Of a DNA stretch of 64,000 bases, positions 32,416-46,000 are shown piece by piece (position 1 is the first letter of the stretch; the number at the start of each line of letters is the position of its first letter). The notes under the pieces are model-generated. The model was given only the letters and a program-made list of their open reading frames with translations. It had not been told where the DNA came from and did not search any database. A program made the position numbers and the translations under genes. The DNA comes from Panaeolus papilionaceus (Eukaryota; Basidiomycota; Agaricomycetes; Agaricales), in the NCBI GenBank assembly GCA_015501605.1, contig JADNRZ010000044.1, positions 62,001 to 126,000 of the forward strand, written 5' to 3'.

Positions 32416-33267
32416 TAAATATTAGCCTTTGGGTTGTGATAGCCTTGGAGGCGTGTTGTAGCTTTGTTGACGTGAAATCAACGGAGTTAGACTGTGGCGT
32501 GCCGTTGAGACTAGGTTAAGTTCACTTTGATTGGCAGACACCACAGTATGTAATTGGCTTGCAGGCAGTCGAACAAGGCCACAAGGAAAAACAAGGGAGA
32601 CCCAGACAAGACGACTGAAAAACGAGACAGCCAGACAAAGCTATACATGAATCTTGCACGGAGAAAACATTGTGTATGTCAAAAGCGTCTGGCTTGCATG
32701 ATGTAGAGACAGAGAAGATGGAAGTTTGGGAGAAAGAGCTTGGTTGGGTGTGCGAAGGGAGCTGCAATTGGAAGGAGGATAACTTTATTAGTAGTTTATT
32801 AGTTAATTGTTATGTATGAAAATAAATAAATAAATAAAAAACGGCTGCCCTCGTTGCAAGCAACGCTGATTCAATTTGTGAGAAGGGCTCTTTGACGTTG
32901 TTTCTTCTCGCCATCATCATCATCATCATCATCGTTCCTCGTTCTCGCCCGCCGCTGCGGACGACGAGCAGCGTTGTTTTTTCATGATTTTGACCCAACC
33001 TTTACCTTTACCTTTATATTTTGATTTGTACATTCAAGCAAGCATCCAACCCACTTTTCATTCATTCATTCATTTTTATTCTTCTTCCCCTGTCCGTTTG
33101 CTGCTTTTCGAAAACTACTGTTGATTTGGGTCTTTGAAAGAAATTTCAGGTTTAGCTTGTGCATATTCATAGCATATCGATCAACCATTACAGCAAGGCA
33201 CCTCAGCAGCGCAGTACCTCTACCATTTGCCTGTTAAACTTCTTTCACAACCCTCACATACCACACA
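32416..33267. other. intergenic region with simple repeats upstream of the large gene
   Basis: It contains an AAAT-type microsatellite at about 32819-32840, seven CAT units at 32912-32933 and four ATTC units near 33058-33074. The last 200 bp are pyrimidine-rich, as expected of a basidiomycete promoter and leader. No gene was recognised. Confidence 0.55.
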
Positions 33268-36200
33268 ATGCCTCCACGACCCGCCCTCAAAGTCAAACAA
33301 TCCCGACCGCTCTCAGCAGTCTACATCGGGAAAGGTCCGCACCCACACTCCCACCCTGATTCATCATCATCGTCAGGCAGCTTCATCAACGAAATAGCAG
33401 CAGGGACGCCGCCCAATTTACCTGATCTCCCGGAACCGCCCAGTCCCGGATCGAGTCCGGTGAGCATGAAGAGTGGCCTGCCGTCGCCGCCTGCGACGAA
33501 TTCGACGGGGAGTGGGAGTACGGGTGATCCGGCGACGGTGGCTGTTAGAGGACGATTTGTGGATAGTGGGAGTGGAGGGGCAGGACCAAGCGTGGATGGG
33601 CCTATGCGCAGTTACCAACACCAACACCAACACCAAGGCAGCAGCAGCAGCACGGCAGAAGTTGAATTCGACGACGATTATGAACATTCTGATGATAGAG
33701 GAGATGAAGGACATGAAAATGAAGAATGTATATCTAGTACGAAGCAGCATGATATTGATGATGATGAAGGAGTATATGGGGATGTGGGTGGTGATGGAGA
33801 TGATGATGATGAGGGGGGAGATGATACGGCGAGGTTGGATAGAAGGCTTATGGCTGGTGCGAGTGGTGGGTTGGCGTTGAATGCGAAGAGTTCAAGTGAG
33901 AATGTTATGGCGCTGCAGAGGGTTAGATCGTTGGCTCAGAGGAATCGTTTGGTGCGTTGGTCAAATATTTTTTTGATTTCATTTAATTTTACTCGGTGTT
34001 GACAATGTCCATCAACAGGCTCTGGATAAATTATCAAGACTGAGTCCATCACCAGGCCGCTCAAGTTCCTTGTCCAGATCACCCATTCCACCTTCCATCA
34101 ACACAAACGCTGCCAACGCCTCTTCTGCTTCTCGTCTCTCATCAACCTCTCGCCAATCTCGCTCTTCATCATCGTCGTTGCATATATCATCACCACAAGA
34201 CCTCTCTGCCCGCTCAGGCTCAGAAACAGAACGCGAATCAGTCTCGGCGCATCACTCCAGCGGAACAACCTATTCATCACACTCGTCCTCATCACGCTCG
34301 TCAATACACCACCACCCGTCACATTCGTCTTCCTCTTTGAACCTACACGAATCACCCCCCAATTCCACTTCCACTTCGTCACAATACACAAGAAACAGAC
34401 ACGTCTCCACACCAAGCTCACCACACCGCACCCGTGGTGCTGGTTCGTCTGGGTCTGGGTCTGGGAATAGTCCGACGAGCAGGAGGAGAAAGAGGGCGTC
34501 ACTTGCGAGCATGTCGAATTTCCATTTGACGGATTTTGAAGAGGAGGATGCGGAGGATTTGAGGGCGTCTACGGGGACGGCGAGAGAGAGGGATAGGGTG
34601 ACCACTTCCAACACTAATTCCAACGGAAATGGGAATGGGAATGCCAACACAAGTACAGCGAGAGAGAAGCAGAGGGAGAGTCCTGTTAATGGGACGGGTG
34701 CGGGAGGGGCGAGGAGGAGAGCAGCATTGCCTAGAGAGTTTAGGTCGGATTTGGCAGATGAGGGTGCAGAGAGGACGACGAGTTTGAGTAGACTGGGTGG
34801 AAGGAGGAGTGTTACAGGTGGATATGAGGATAATGAGAGCTGGAAGGTGAGTTTGGGTGCATATATGCGCTTTTTCTTGATGATTTTTATTTATTTTGAT
34901 ATCTTTTTGTGGTTGTGGTTTGAAACTAACATTTTCTATTACTCTAGCGTACTCAAGAACCTATGACACCCTACAGAGACACCACACTAGGTCGGTCATC
35001 CACACTACGCGAAACACGGCGTATTAGCGGTGGACCTGGGACGTCTAACCCAAGGTGGTCACCAGATGAGCTACGCACACCCGCTACAGTTCGCGATCAC
35101 CACCATCAGCATCGGTATACGCCGTCCTTCAGCAACGAAGACAGACGACGCGAGCGGCATCAGTCTTTGAGGGGAGGGAGTGCAGAGAGCGCGTTGATGT
35201 GGAGTCCCGGGGGAAGGAGTGTTGTTGGAGAGGGCTTGAGAGCTGCTGGGTTGATTAAGGATTCGCCGTCTCAAGACTCGTCGGTGGGGAGGAAGGGGAT
35301 GACTTCGGCTGGGCCTGTGCAGGATGTGTTTAGGGATAGAGATAGAGGTGGGGATAGAGAGAGGAGGGCGGAGTGGAGTCCTCAGGATGTGTTGGATGAG
35401 GGCAGGAGGAGGGTGTTGGGTGAGAGGGAGAGGGGCCCTGGAGGAGGAGCAGCAGAGAGGTACCCGCCTAGAGCTGCTACGTCCATGGCTCAGTATTCGT
35501 CCCTTGAAGATCACGATACGAGTCCTGAAACAAGACTTCGTGCACATCGCAGTACCTACTCGCTCGTCACGCGAGATCCGGAGACGTTGGGTGGGGGGTC
35601 AAGCACGAGGCGAGCTGGGTCGGCGTTGAATCGGTATAGCGCGTCTGGAGCTACGCATTCGCCAATGCCGTCACCTGCTATCCTCCCTGCGCATCTTCAA
35701 CAGGAACGTGTGGGTACCGCTAGTCCGTTTGGCAGTCGTCGCTTTAGTGCTCTCCCGCTTTCGTCCTCTGCCAACACGACGAATACAGCAAGTGGAGAGC
35801 ATGTTAGGTTGATGCAGGACAGTCTGACGGTTTTTGAGAGTCAACTTTCAAAACTGTCTTCGTTATCGTCTTCCTCTTCATCTGGCCTGCATTCGTCGTC
35901 TTCTACAGCTGGTGGTGGAAATTCAACAACCCACGCAGAACTCCTACGCAACGCACACAATATCGTCACAGCTCTGGACAGACTTTCCTCTCTCCTTCGC
36001 GCCAACCACGCCCATGCAGTGGAACAGCAGGTAGACATAGAAGTAGACGGCGCTGAGCGTGTTTATTCAGCCCAAGAGGTGCTGGAGATGACGCGGAAGA
36101 CAGCGGGGGAGATGAGAGAGGGGATGAGGGGCGCTGATGAGATGATTAGGGCGGTGACGGGGGTGTGGTTGGGGTTTGGGAGGGTGTTGAGAGATTTGGG

Positions 36201-38052
36201 TGGGCCTGGTGGGTCAACGTCTGCTGCAGCTGGTGCTGGGGAGTGGACTGCGTCCCCTGTTACGCATACACGACAGATTAGTGTCGATGACTATGATGAG
36301 AGCCCGGAACATACGAGGAGTAGAGGGGCACCGAGTGCGTCTGGGTCTGGGGCTGCGTCGGGATCTGGGACAGGAGGGGAGGCCCAGAGTGGGAGGTTGA
36401 GTGTGGCGAGTAGGAGGAGTTGGGAGCCTGCAGATAGGACGGCCGGACATAGAGAAGAGGCTCTGAGGAGGCTTGCGGGAGGGAGCACAGGGCATACGCA
36501 GACGAGGAGTGAGAGTGTGTTGGCGAGGGCGTCGCCTGCGACGTTCCAGAGGTTGAGGGATAGAGAGGGAAGGGAAAGGGAGAGTTTGGGAAGGGAGGGG
36601 CAGAGGGAGAGTCTCAGAGACCGCGATCAGTTCCGAGAGAGCAGAGAGAGCCTTCCTGCCCGTGATCAGTACAGGGTTAGCCTGCCCCCCACCCGTGATA
36701 TCCAACGTGAACGCGACAGAGAAGTTATGCAGGAGACACCGTCAAGGCCGCCCAGACACAGCCAAAGCACGAGTGGAGTGGAGAGAAGACTGGGCATGCC
36801 GAGAGAGCAGAGAGATGTGATGCTTGTGAGCGAGCTGGGAGAGGTGAGAGGAGGAGGAGCGGGGGGGATGTCGACGTTTGATTCGCAGGAGACTGTGCAT
36901 GCTGCTGCGTCAAGTGGAAGCGGGAGGGAATATGAACATGCCTATGAACCTGCACCGTCGCCGAGTCCTGCGAGCAGGCAGTTGCAGTTGCCACGCAGCA
37001 CGACGAGTGCGGCGGGTGCGAGTCCTCTGGAGAGGGTGAGGGCGTTGCCTGCTGGGACGCCCTTGCTTGACGGAAAACGACTCCCTGGGACGCCGTTGGA
37101 GACTTTTAGAAGGTTACCTGGGACACCGTTGGTGGAGGGGAGGAGGCTGCCTAGTACGCCATTGGAGGGGACGAGGAAACTGCCGACGACGCCTTTGGAA
37201 GGAACAAGAAAATTGCCGCCCCTTGATATCCCGAAACCGATCCCTGCTCTTCCATCTGAACGCCGATCTAGGTCTACGCTGGATTCGAGTGCCAATTCGT
37301 CTAGTGCTGGGGATAGTGCGAGTGGTGGTGGGAATGGGAGCACAGGAACAGGATCTGGGACCTCTTCAAGGAGGAGATTGACGATCCGCGGGACGGCACC
37401 ATCGTTTCCGACGCTGACGACGCCGAGTAATGCAGCTGCTGTGTTGACGCCTCATACGGTGTCGAATTCGCCGGTTAGTGAGAGGCCGAGGACGGGAGCG
37501 GGGGGCATGGTGAGGAGTGAGAGCTCGAAGAGTGGGTTGAGTGGTGTTAGTGGGAACAGTGGTGGACAAGGGAGGGCGCAGGTTACGTTTTCGAGGCCTG
37601 GTCCTGAGGGGGGTGTTGAGGCTCAGCTGACGGATACGTTGGATAAGGCACGGAAGAGGACGTTGAGCGCGACGTCTCCCCCCGGTAGTGCTGGGCTTGG
37701 GGCGTCTGCTGGCTCGTCGAGAGCGGGACAGGATGTTGTGAGGGATGTGGGGAGAATGGAGAGGGAGAGGGCGGCGAGTGCGATGCTTACCCCCGTGTCT
37801 GGGCCTGAGACGAGTGATAGGGAGAGTAGGAGGAGGACGTTGGGGAGTCGGATTAGTAGTGCGAGATATGGTGATGAGGGGGATGCCCGTGATGGGAGAG
37901 AAAGTGCAGCGGCGAGAGCTGCAGCTGCGGCTGTTGTGCATGCTGCTGATCGGAGTGCTGCGAGTAGGATTTTGCAGCCTACGCAGAGTAGTGCTGCGAG
38001 GGGGTCGCCTAGGGAGCGGAGGAGGACTGTTACGGATGTGTTCCCTGCGTAG
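33268..38052 (+). CDS. large, mostly disordered Ser/Arg-rich protein of unknown function (1538 aa, 3 exons)
   Basis: Exons: 33268-33951, 34019-34846 and 34948-38052. The 67-nt and 101-nt introns are GT-AG and all phases are zero. It begins MPPRPALKVKQSRPLSAVYI. An acidic run (about 140-195) precedes a conserved-looking helix, ENVMALQRVRSLAQRNRLAL, with DKLSRLSPSPGRS after it. Another predicted helical island is VRLMQDSLTVFESQLSKLSS, with LLRNAHNIVTALDRLSSLLR and QEVLEMTRKTAGEMREGMRG (about 790-905), a likely coiled coil. Residues about 1204-1265 hold five tandem 11-12-residue repeats of the RLPGTPLEG type. Much of the rest is RS-, Ser- and Gly-rich. It resembles basidiomycete hypothetical proteins of the same layout; no enzyme domain is visible. 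Many SP/TP sites suggest phosphorylation by proline-directed kinases (inference). Confidence 0.8.
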
Positions 38053-40082
38053 TGGGATTGGTGGGTTTTGCTTTTTCTTAAGAGGGAGTATTGATGTTGA
38101 TGATTTTTTTGTTTTGTAGCAGGGGATTTGGGATTTCAACTCTTTTCTGTTTTTCTGATTATTTTTTTTTGGTCAATTGTTCCGATTTCTTTTTCTCTTT
38201 CTTGATCAGTTTTCATGTCTCGTTTTGTTAACTCTATTTATCAAGTTCACGTTCTCGCCGTCAGACTCTTTTTCTCTTTCTCTCTCCCCTTTTCTGTCTC
38301 CTCATAATTTTTTCCGCTTCTCGTTCTTGGCTCAAAAGAAAGAACTTTGAGGTTCACTGTTTGCTGTGCAGGCATGGACGGAATTCTCCACCAACCAAAA
38401 AGTATCTGGGCTGGGGGTGCATCTCCCTTCCTAATCATTACCACAAGCACCTTGTCGACTGTCTCAGGCGTATACCCTTTCACCTGACCACCATATTCAC
38501 CACCAACGCGCCTTAATTTCCAGTATGCCATACCACACAACCAACACACACTATGCCCCCATTACCACCTTCATTATCGCCTCACTGTCATTATCGCGAC
38601 CAGCATTACGCGTTATTGCCGTATCTTTATGCTACCACTGCCACTTGTCCTTGGGCTGAAAATTACAGTCGTTTAGGGTTTTTACCCCGGAAATTCATCA
38701 CCATTGTTCTCATGTTGGGCTTCCTCCCCTTGGACCGTTGTTGTCGGGGTCACTCAATGCCCTTGACCGTTCATTGCCATACGTCGTCAACCACACCACA
38801 TCATGTTATAACACATTATCTATGCACACCACCGTTCTTTTGTCCTTGCCGTTATATTACCCCCTCGCACTACTACTTTACTTTACCTCACCTCTCTTAT
38901 ACCTTTCCCTTACCCTACAATTTTGCGCTTTTGGTGGTTTTGTGGTCGATTCTGTATATGGTTCCTTGAAGTCTCGTTCACAAATTCGTTCTTCCTCCTC
39001 CATACTTCATACTTTTGTTTTGCCGCCCCCACACTTCATACCTTTGTTCATTCCCCCATTACAACGCGTTTCTCATCTCTGTTTATCACTCGTTGCCCAT
39101 CCCGCATATATATCCTCTACTTCCACCTTCACGTCCAATCCCATCACCATCACCATACCCCATTCCTGGTTGAATAGCCCTCCTCAACTGACACTCATTC
39201 AATAAGTACTGTATAGTCTCGTTCCTGTCTTTCCCTCTACTTTTATTTCCTTTTTCTCATTTCTTCCCCTCTCTTCATTTTTTTTCTTGGCCCTTTTGGT
39301 CTTCTCGTCTTGGTCTCAGCTCAAGTTCGTTTTTTGCCCGTATCTGTCTCTTGTGTGTTTTTTACTTAGTATCAAGCTACTCGTCCTCAGATTTTTTATT
39401 TTATTCTCAATCCATCATCGTTTCTTGACTCTGCATCCGCAATACATTTTTCTTTTCTCTCTGTTTGTGTCTGCCTCTGCTCGTTTCTTACTCAAGAGCG
39501 AGAATTTCATTCCTCTTCGCCTTTACTTATTACTTGCGGTATCGGTGCTGACTGAACTGACCTCATTTTGGCTCGTTCTTTGCGTATTAATAGTTTATGT
39601 ATTGGTGGAGTAATACCTTGAACTTGAACATGACTAAGTAGCGACATCTGAAGTTGACATTTACGAACCCATTGCGTTGTCCATACACCGCCACTCACAA
39701 TTGTATCGTAAAGTCAGAGGTTCAAGTTGGTCAGTGGAGCGGTCATTGAAATACCACGCGGTTATCATCATTTATACACCGGGTGACCCTAAGCGATGTT
39801 ATTCAATTGCCATTCACGCCGCGAGACATGGCTCATGCCATCACAAGCTATTTTAATCCCGACCTCTAGCGTCGCAGATATTCCAGGCCATGTCATATCT
39901 CTCCGAAGAATGTCGCGAGGCAAGCCATGGACGGTGATAAGTATGAGCCACCCCTGATTCGTCCTTTGTTGAATTGTTCATCGTTCCCATATCTTCCTCT
40001 CCTACCTCGTTCACTCATATCGGAATCCTCTTTTTGCATCACCGTATCTAGCTAGAGCTATTGCAACTGGCTACTGAAGAAG
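38053..40082. other. pyrimidine-rich intergenic region
   Basis: From about 38090 to 39510 the plus strand is strongly T/C-rich. This opens several overlapping frames (38553-38969, 38738-39205, 39287-39613) with low-complexity Ser/Leu/Phe/His products and no homologous motif. It is read as 3' sequence of the large gene plus the promoter region of the ABC transporter, not as coding. Confidence 0.6.
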
Positions 40083-43000
40083 ATGGCCATGTTGGACAGT
40101 CTTCAGATCCCTGTTGTGCTGGCTTGTCTTTCTGTTGTGGTCCAGCCGTTATGGACATTGTCATCGGAAAAGGAGAGCCACGTCAGTTCAGATCCTGATC
40201 CCGAGTCTGAGGCAAGGCGCGACATCTCTATTGGACTCTACAAGCTGAAGAAAGCGGTTCAGGCGAATGGTGGTTCAGTATCGTTTGCTCTGTACACAGT
40301 CAGATTTGCAGCTTTGATTGCGCTGGTGGTGTTATCCCGCGACTCGTTGGGGAGAGGTGCGAGTGGTTGCTTGGATAGGTCCGCAGTATATCAAGCTCAG
40401 TGCTCGAAAACGCTCATCGGATGGACATATGTGAGTCTTTCAACTCCTTAAACTTATACTCATATGAAGATGGAGGGATTGTTTACCGTTGCCAGTTATA
40501 CTTGACCATTCTGGCTGGATTTGCGTTGTCTTGTGCCGCCTCATGGCGCAGAGTCGCCTCCAAAGCTGTCGGAATCATCATATTCGTAACCTGGGCTGTC
40601 TACGTCTACAGGGACATCTGGCCACTTGCAACATTTACGCTGGAACCTCAAGATGCTGTCGAAGGGGTCGTCATATGGTACAAAATCGCATTGCTCACTG
40701 TGGCAGGTGTGATTGTACCACTCCTTGTTCCTCGGGAATATGTGCCTATTGATCCAAAGGTACGTTCATGATCACTTTCCTCGTTTATACAGATAAGCAA
40801 GAAATACTCATTTCGTTTTGGACGACGGTCCATAGCACCCCATGCCTATCCCCGCACCCCAACAAACGGCGCCCTGGCTATCCCTCGCAACATTCACCTT
40901 CCTCGACCCGTTGATCATGCTCGGATACCGCGTTCCTCATTTACCAGCTGATCAGCTCCCTCCACTTACGGATTACGATGATTCGCGGAATCAGACTGCG
41001 CGAGCATTCACTGTGTGTCTGAATGATATCTTATTAAATTCCTTTTCTTATGTACCTGAAAATTTGTTTTACATGCTCAGAAATTGGACCCCTTCCAAGG
41101 TGCCCCAGATAGACATTTGTTTTTTGGGTTCCTTGTGCATTTCAGTAGGTTTCTTGCGTTGTTTCTTCTTCTGTTCTTGAATTTTTCTAACACCTGATCG
41201 CAGAACAAGAATACGCCATAATGGTGCTCGCCATCCTCCTCGAATCGCTCCTCGGAACAGCAGCGCCAATCGGTCTAAACCGGACTCTCAAGTGCGTATC
41301 CTCTCTGCCACAAACATAATTATATACCATTTGCTTATCCTCCTCTCCACAGCTATCTCGAAACCCAAGGCAAAGACGCCATCATCCGTCCCTGGTTCTG
41401 GGTCCTGTGGCTCTTCATCGGTCCCGTCGCATACTCCATGTCCGAGCACCTCTACTTGTACACGGCCACGGGCGTCCGGGTGCAAACAAGGAGCATTATA
41501 ACACAGCTGGTGTTTGAGCATAGTCTGCGGGTGCGGTTGGCTGCTGATGCTGCTGGGGATAAATCAAAGAAGACGGGGCAAGGCGAACACGATAAGAAGG
41601 ATGAGAAGAAAACAAAGAATTTGTTGGGAAGGATTAATAACTCTGTTACCTCTGATGCGTCGAGTATCCTTGATGGTACTGATTGGTTGAATCTTGGTAG
41701 GTTTCTGTTCACCTATGGTATTGTGTTTTTCTCAATGTGTTGCTTTGCAGTCCTGCTGGTACCGCTTCAGGTTTCGGTTATTATGGTTTTGCTTTATGGG
41801 ATATTGGGGTTGAGGTGAGTCGAAATGATCTGGCTGTGATGAATATTTTCTAATGAACCCGTTATTCAGTGCACTGGTCGCGCTGGTATCCTTGATTCTC
41901 ATTGGACCAATAGCTGGGTGGACAGGTAGCTGGATAGGATCTACGACGAAGCGTAAGATGGAAAAGGTACGACTACCCCCGTGTTTAAACTATGTCACCA
42001 GTTCTAACCTAGTTATGCTGTTAGACAGACGCCCGAGTGCAGAAGATCACTGAAGGTATTTCAGCTTCACTCCCTTACACTCCCCTATATCGTCTCTGAT
42101 ATCAAATCCCAATCAACCAGCCGTCTCAGTCATTCGGATGGTCAAACTCTTCGGTTGGGAGAAGAGGATGATCGATATGATTACCGAAGCGCGAGTGGAG
42201 GAGCTTAGGTTACTATTCAGGATGAAGGTTTATTCGCCTTCCTCTTGTGCGATTGACGCTCATGTACTAATACAAATTAAATTGCAATGTAGGTTATCGA
42301 GAAATTGACATCCATGATCAGGTACATTCTTCATCTCTATTAATACAAGTACCCAACCTGATTCTCCTCGGAATTGTTCAGCATGTTCCTCCCGGTCGCA
42401 GCCCAATGGGTCACATATGCCACGTACACGGCTATCATGAAGCAAGAGCTTGTTCGTACGTCGTCTTCTCTCTTCATCTTTCAAGTTATACATAGTTTGA
42501 ACGGCTTCTATAACAGCATCTAAAATATTCCCGACATTGTCACTGTTCGTCATTTTGCGTAACCAGCTCATGAGAATCTCATGGCAATATAATTCCGTCG
42601 TCCAAGGTACACATATATCCACTGCTTTTTCAACCTTTAAAGCACAATCGCTAATGTATTGCTGCAGCGAAGGTATCACTCGATCGTGTCGACGCTCTCC
42701 TGCGCAAGACGGAACTTCTTGATGCCTACTCATCCATTCAAACTCCCCAAAGCATTCCATCACACGAGCACAGAATTGGATTCAGTCAGGTCTCGTATAC
42801 ATGGTCTGCAAATGAGGATGTAACTGGTCGTCAATCGTTTGTTTTGAAATTCCCAGATGAGGTCGTGTTCAAAGAGGAAAAACTGAATCTTATTACCGGC
42901 CCAACGTGCGTTCATGTGGTCATTTCTTGAAATTCCTTTCGTTGGCTGACAATGTCACAGAGGATCTGGTAAAACCGCCATTCTACTTGCCCTTTTAGGT

Positions 43001-46000
43001 GCGCTTCTTCACCTTGACGCAGATTGCGAATAGGACTCGACCATTTTATCGCATTTTAGGAGAATTGCATCTCAAGAAATTATCGCCCGATTCCTGGTGT
43101 AATCTCCCCAGAGAAGGAGGTGTCGCATATGCCTCTCAAGAAGGCTGGGTCCTCAGCACGACTATTCGGCAGAATATTTTGTTTGGGTCGGCGTATGACG
43201 AAGAAAGGTATAGAAAAGGTATGTGTTTGCGGGGTTCATTTATACCTGTGGGGTCCCATATATGAAGGCTTATGCTACACTTCAGTTATCAAGCAGTGTG
43301 CATTGGACCGTGATCTTGATCTGTTTGAGGCCGGGGACGAGACGGAGGTTGGAGAAAGGGGTTTAACGTTGAGGTATGTAAAAAAAATTCGATGACGTTC
43401 TGTACACAGCTCTCATTCTCATTCATATCGCTTATAGTGGCGGTCAAAAGGCGCGGGTTACCCTCGCCAGAGCGGTTTATTCTAGGGCCAAGGTGTTGCT
43501 CTTGGATGATATATTTGCTGCTCTGGATGTGCATACGTACGTTATTTTTATTCACAAAATACCCTCGGTTTACTGATTCACCCCATAGGTCAGCTTCAAT
43601 TGCAAGTGAATGCTTTGCAGGAGATTTGATGCGAGACAGGACTGTCCTCCTTGTGGTAATACGAATCGTTGAAGGATCCCCTGATTAAGCTCACTGTATT
43701 AAACAGACGCACAACATCCCACTCGTTTTACCTCTGTGCGAGTTCATGGTCAACATTGCAGCTGATGGCACCATCAGAACAGAGAATCTCGTACCATCTC
43801 CCGACAAGGTGGTAGACATTCTCCAAGAAGTTGAACAAAAAGAACAAGCAGATGTTATCGAGGGGGATATCAAGGCATTCCCTACAGACGATGTGAAGAA
43901 CGCTAATAAGAACGACGGAAAGCTGGTACTAGCCGAGGAAATCAAAGAGGGACATTTGACGTGGCGCTCATTCAAACTCTTGCTTTCTGGTATAGGAGGG
44001 AAGAGACCCATCCTGTTCTTCACGGCGTGGATAATCGTGTTGTTCATCGCCGACTTCATCAACATTGGTCGAGCTTGGTATTTGGGATATTGGGGCTCTC
44101 AGTATGAAACTCATGCCCCTTCGGAGGTCGATGTTAACTTGTGAGTCTGAAATTATCGTTTTGGTGTCTCGAGCATGTTTACTCAATCCTCCTTACGCGC
44201 AAATATCCAGCTATTTGTTGGTCTTTGGTGGCCTGCTGGTACTCTCTCGGATTCAAGTCGGGGTGGCAGACGCATTCACCGTGTTTGGAAGTATTAGAGC
44301 GTCGAGGACCATCCACGCTCGTCTCGTCACCTCAGTCTTTTCTAGCACTCTAAGGTGACTTGTTTTTTTCATGCTCAAACTGCTCGACACTGAAAATCTC
44401 TTCGTCCTGCAGGTGGCTCGACCAGACGCCTACTGGTCGTATTCTCGCTCGTTGCACAGAGGATATAGGGGTTGTGGACCGTAATATCACCCAATCATTA
44501 ACATGGGTCTTGATCCAAGGCATCGGGGTGATCAGCAGAACGATATCCATCGCCTTGTTCAGCCCTATCTTTCTCCTGCTTGGTATGGTCGCTATGGTTG
44601 CAGGTCTCACCGTTGGGAATTTGTACTTGAAAGCTCAGCTCTCCGTGAAGCGTGAAAAGAGGTGAGCTGATTGCATGCTCAACATTCACGTTTGTTCTGA
44701 CGGGGAGTAGCAATGCCCTCGCGCCTATGCTTGCGCACTTTTCAGCCTCTATGCATGGTCTGGGTACGTTCTTTGCTTGCTACATCCGAATTATCAAACT
44801 TAAGGAACACTTGCGTACCAGTTTCCATCCGCGCGTACGGTGCAGAGCAGACATTTAAGCAGGAAAGTATGGAGAGATTGAACCACTTCGTTCGCATCAG
44901 CAGGACGAGTTTCAACCTTAATCGATGGGTGGGATTGAGGATCGACTCATTGGGTGCTCTTTTGACTGCGTCCATGGCAGCTTTCCTTGTTTATGGAAAG
45001 CAGATTGGAGCGTCGAACACTGGGTTTTCTTTGATGTTTACCTCGGAGTTCTGCATTTTCCTGTTCTGGGCGATTCGAATTTTCAACGATCTCGAAGTCG
45101 AGTGTAATAGGTGTGTATTAGCGTTGCATGTCTTCTTAATTAACAATATTATTATCCTGTAGTCTGGAACGCATTCAAGCATACATCGATATCGAACACG
45201 AATACCCTGCAACCGAAGCCGGTAAGCCTCCAGCAGCATGGCCGATGACCGGCGACCTGCGGGTGGAAGGCTTGTCTGCTCGATACTCCAAGGTACGTAC
45301 ACACGTCAGCCACAGACCCCTCGATGCCGTATATTGACTGGCCCTTACCCGTGCAGACCGGTCCAGCTGTCCTTCACAACGTTTCCTTCCATATTCAATC
45401 TGGCCTCCGGGTCGGGGTCGGTGAGTGACGATCTCCTAACCGAGCCATCGATGCCTCGACGCTCTTCATTTAAACTGACACGATTCATTTGCGTGCTATC
45501 TATAGTTGGAAGGACTGGAAGTGGGAAGGTAACAGTCATTTCCATCTTTACGAAAATGAGCAATTTCATAGTCATGACTATCCCCAGAGCTCGCTTACCC
45601 TCGCCCTTCTTCGATGCATTACAACCGAGGGAGAAGTTTATTACGACGGTCTCCCCACCAGCCGTATTAACCTGGACGACCTCAGGTCGAAAATAACCAT
45701 CATCCCACAAACGGTATGCGGGTATTATTCGGCGCATTTCTTTGATCGCTCAAGCTGATATAAGACCGCGTTTGTAGCCCGAACTTTTGAGCGGTATGCA
45801 GTTTGACGTTTAGTCTTCAAGGTAAAATTAATGATCAAATGACGATATTTTAGGCACACTCCGGCAGAACCTTGATCCATTTGGACAGTTCGACGATGCG
45901 ACTCTGAACGATACCCTTCGTGCTTCAGGACTCTATTCCGTTCAGGAAGAAGGAATTGAAGGTCGCATTAACCTGGATACTGTTATTGCAGGAGGAGGAA

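Noticed and set aside
32810..32998. Minus-strand frame with a run of methionines
   Set aside because: The run is the translated CAT microsatellite; the frame has no other coding character.
37366..38139. 257-aa antisense frame over the large Ser/Arg-rich gene
   Set aside because: It is the mirror of a GC-rich, low-complexity coding exon. The sense frame has splice-supported continuity and tandem repeats; the antisense product is only Arg/Pro/Thr-rich.
38553..39613. Overlapping forward frames of 100-155 aa
   Set aside because: Strong T/C bias leaves few stops. The products are Ser/Phe/His low complexity, with no motif and no consistent splice sites.
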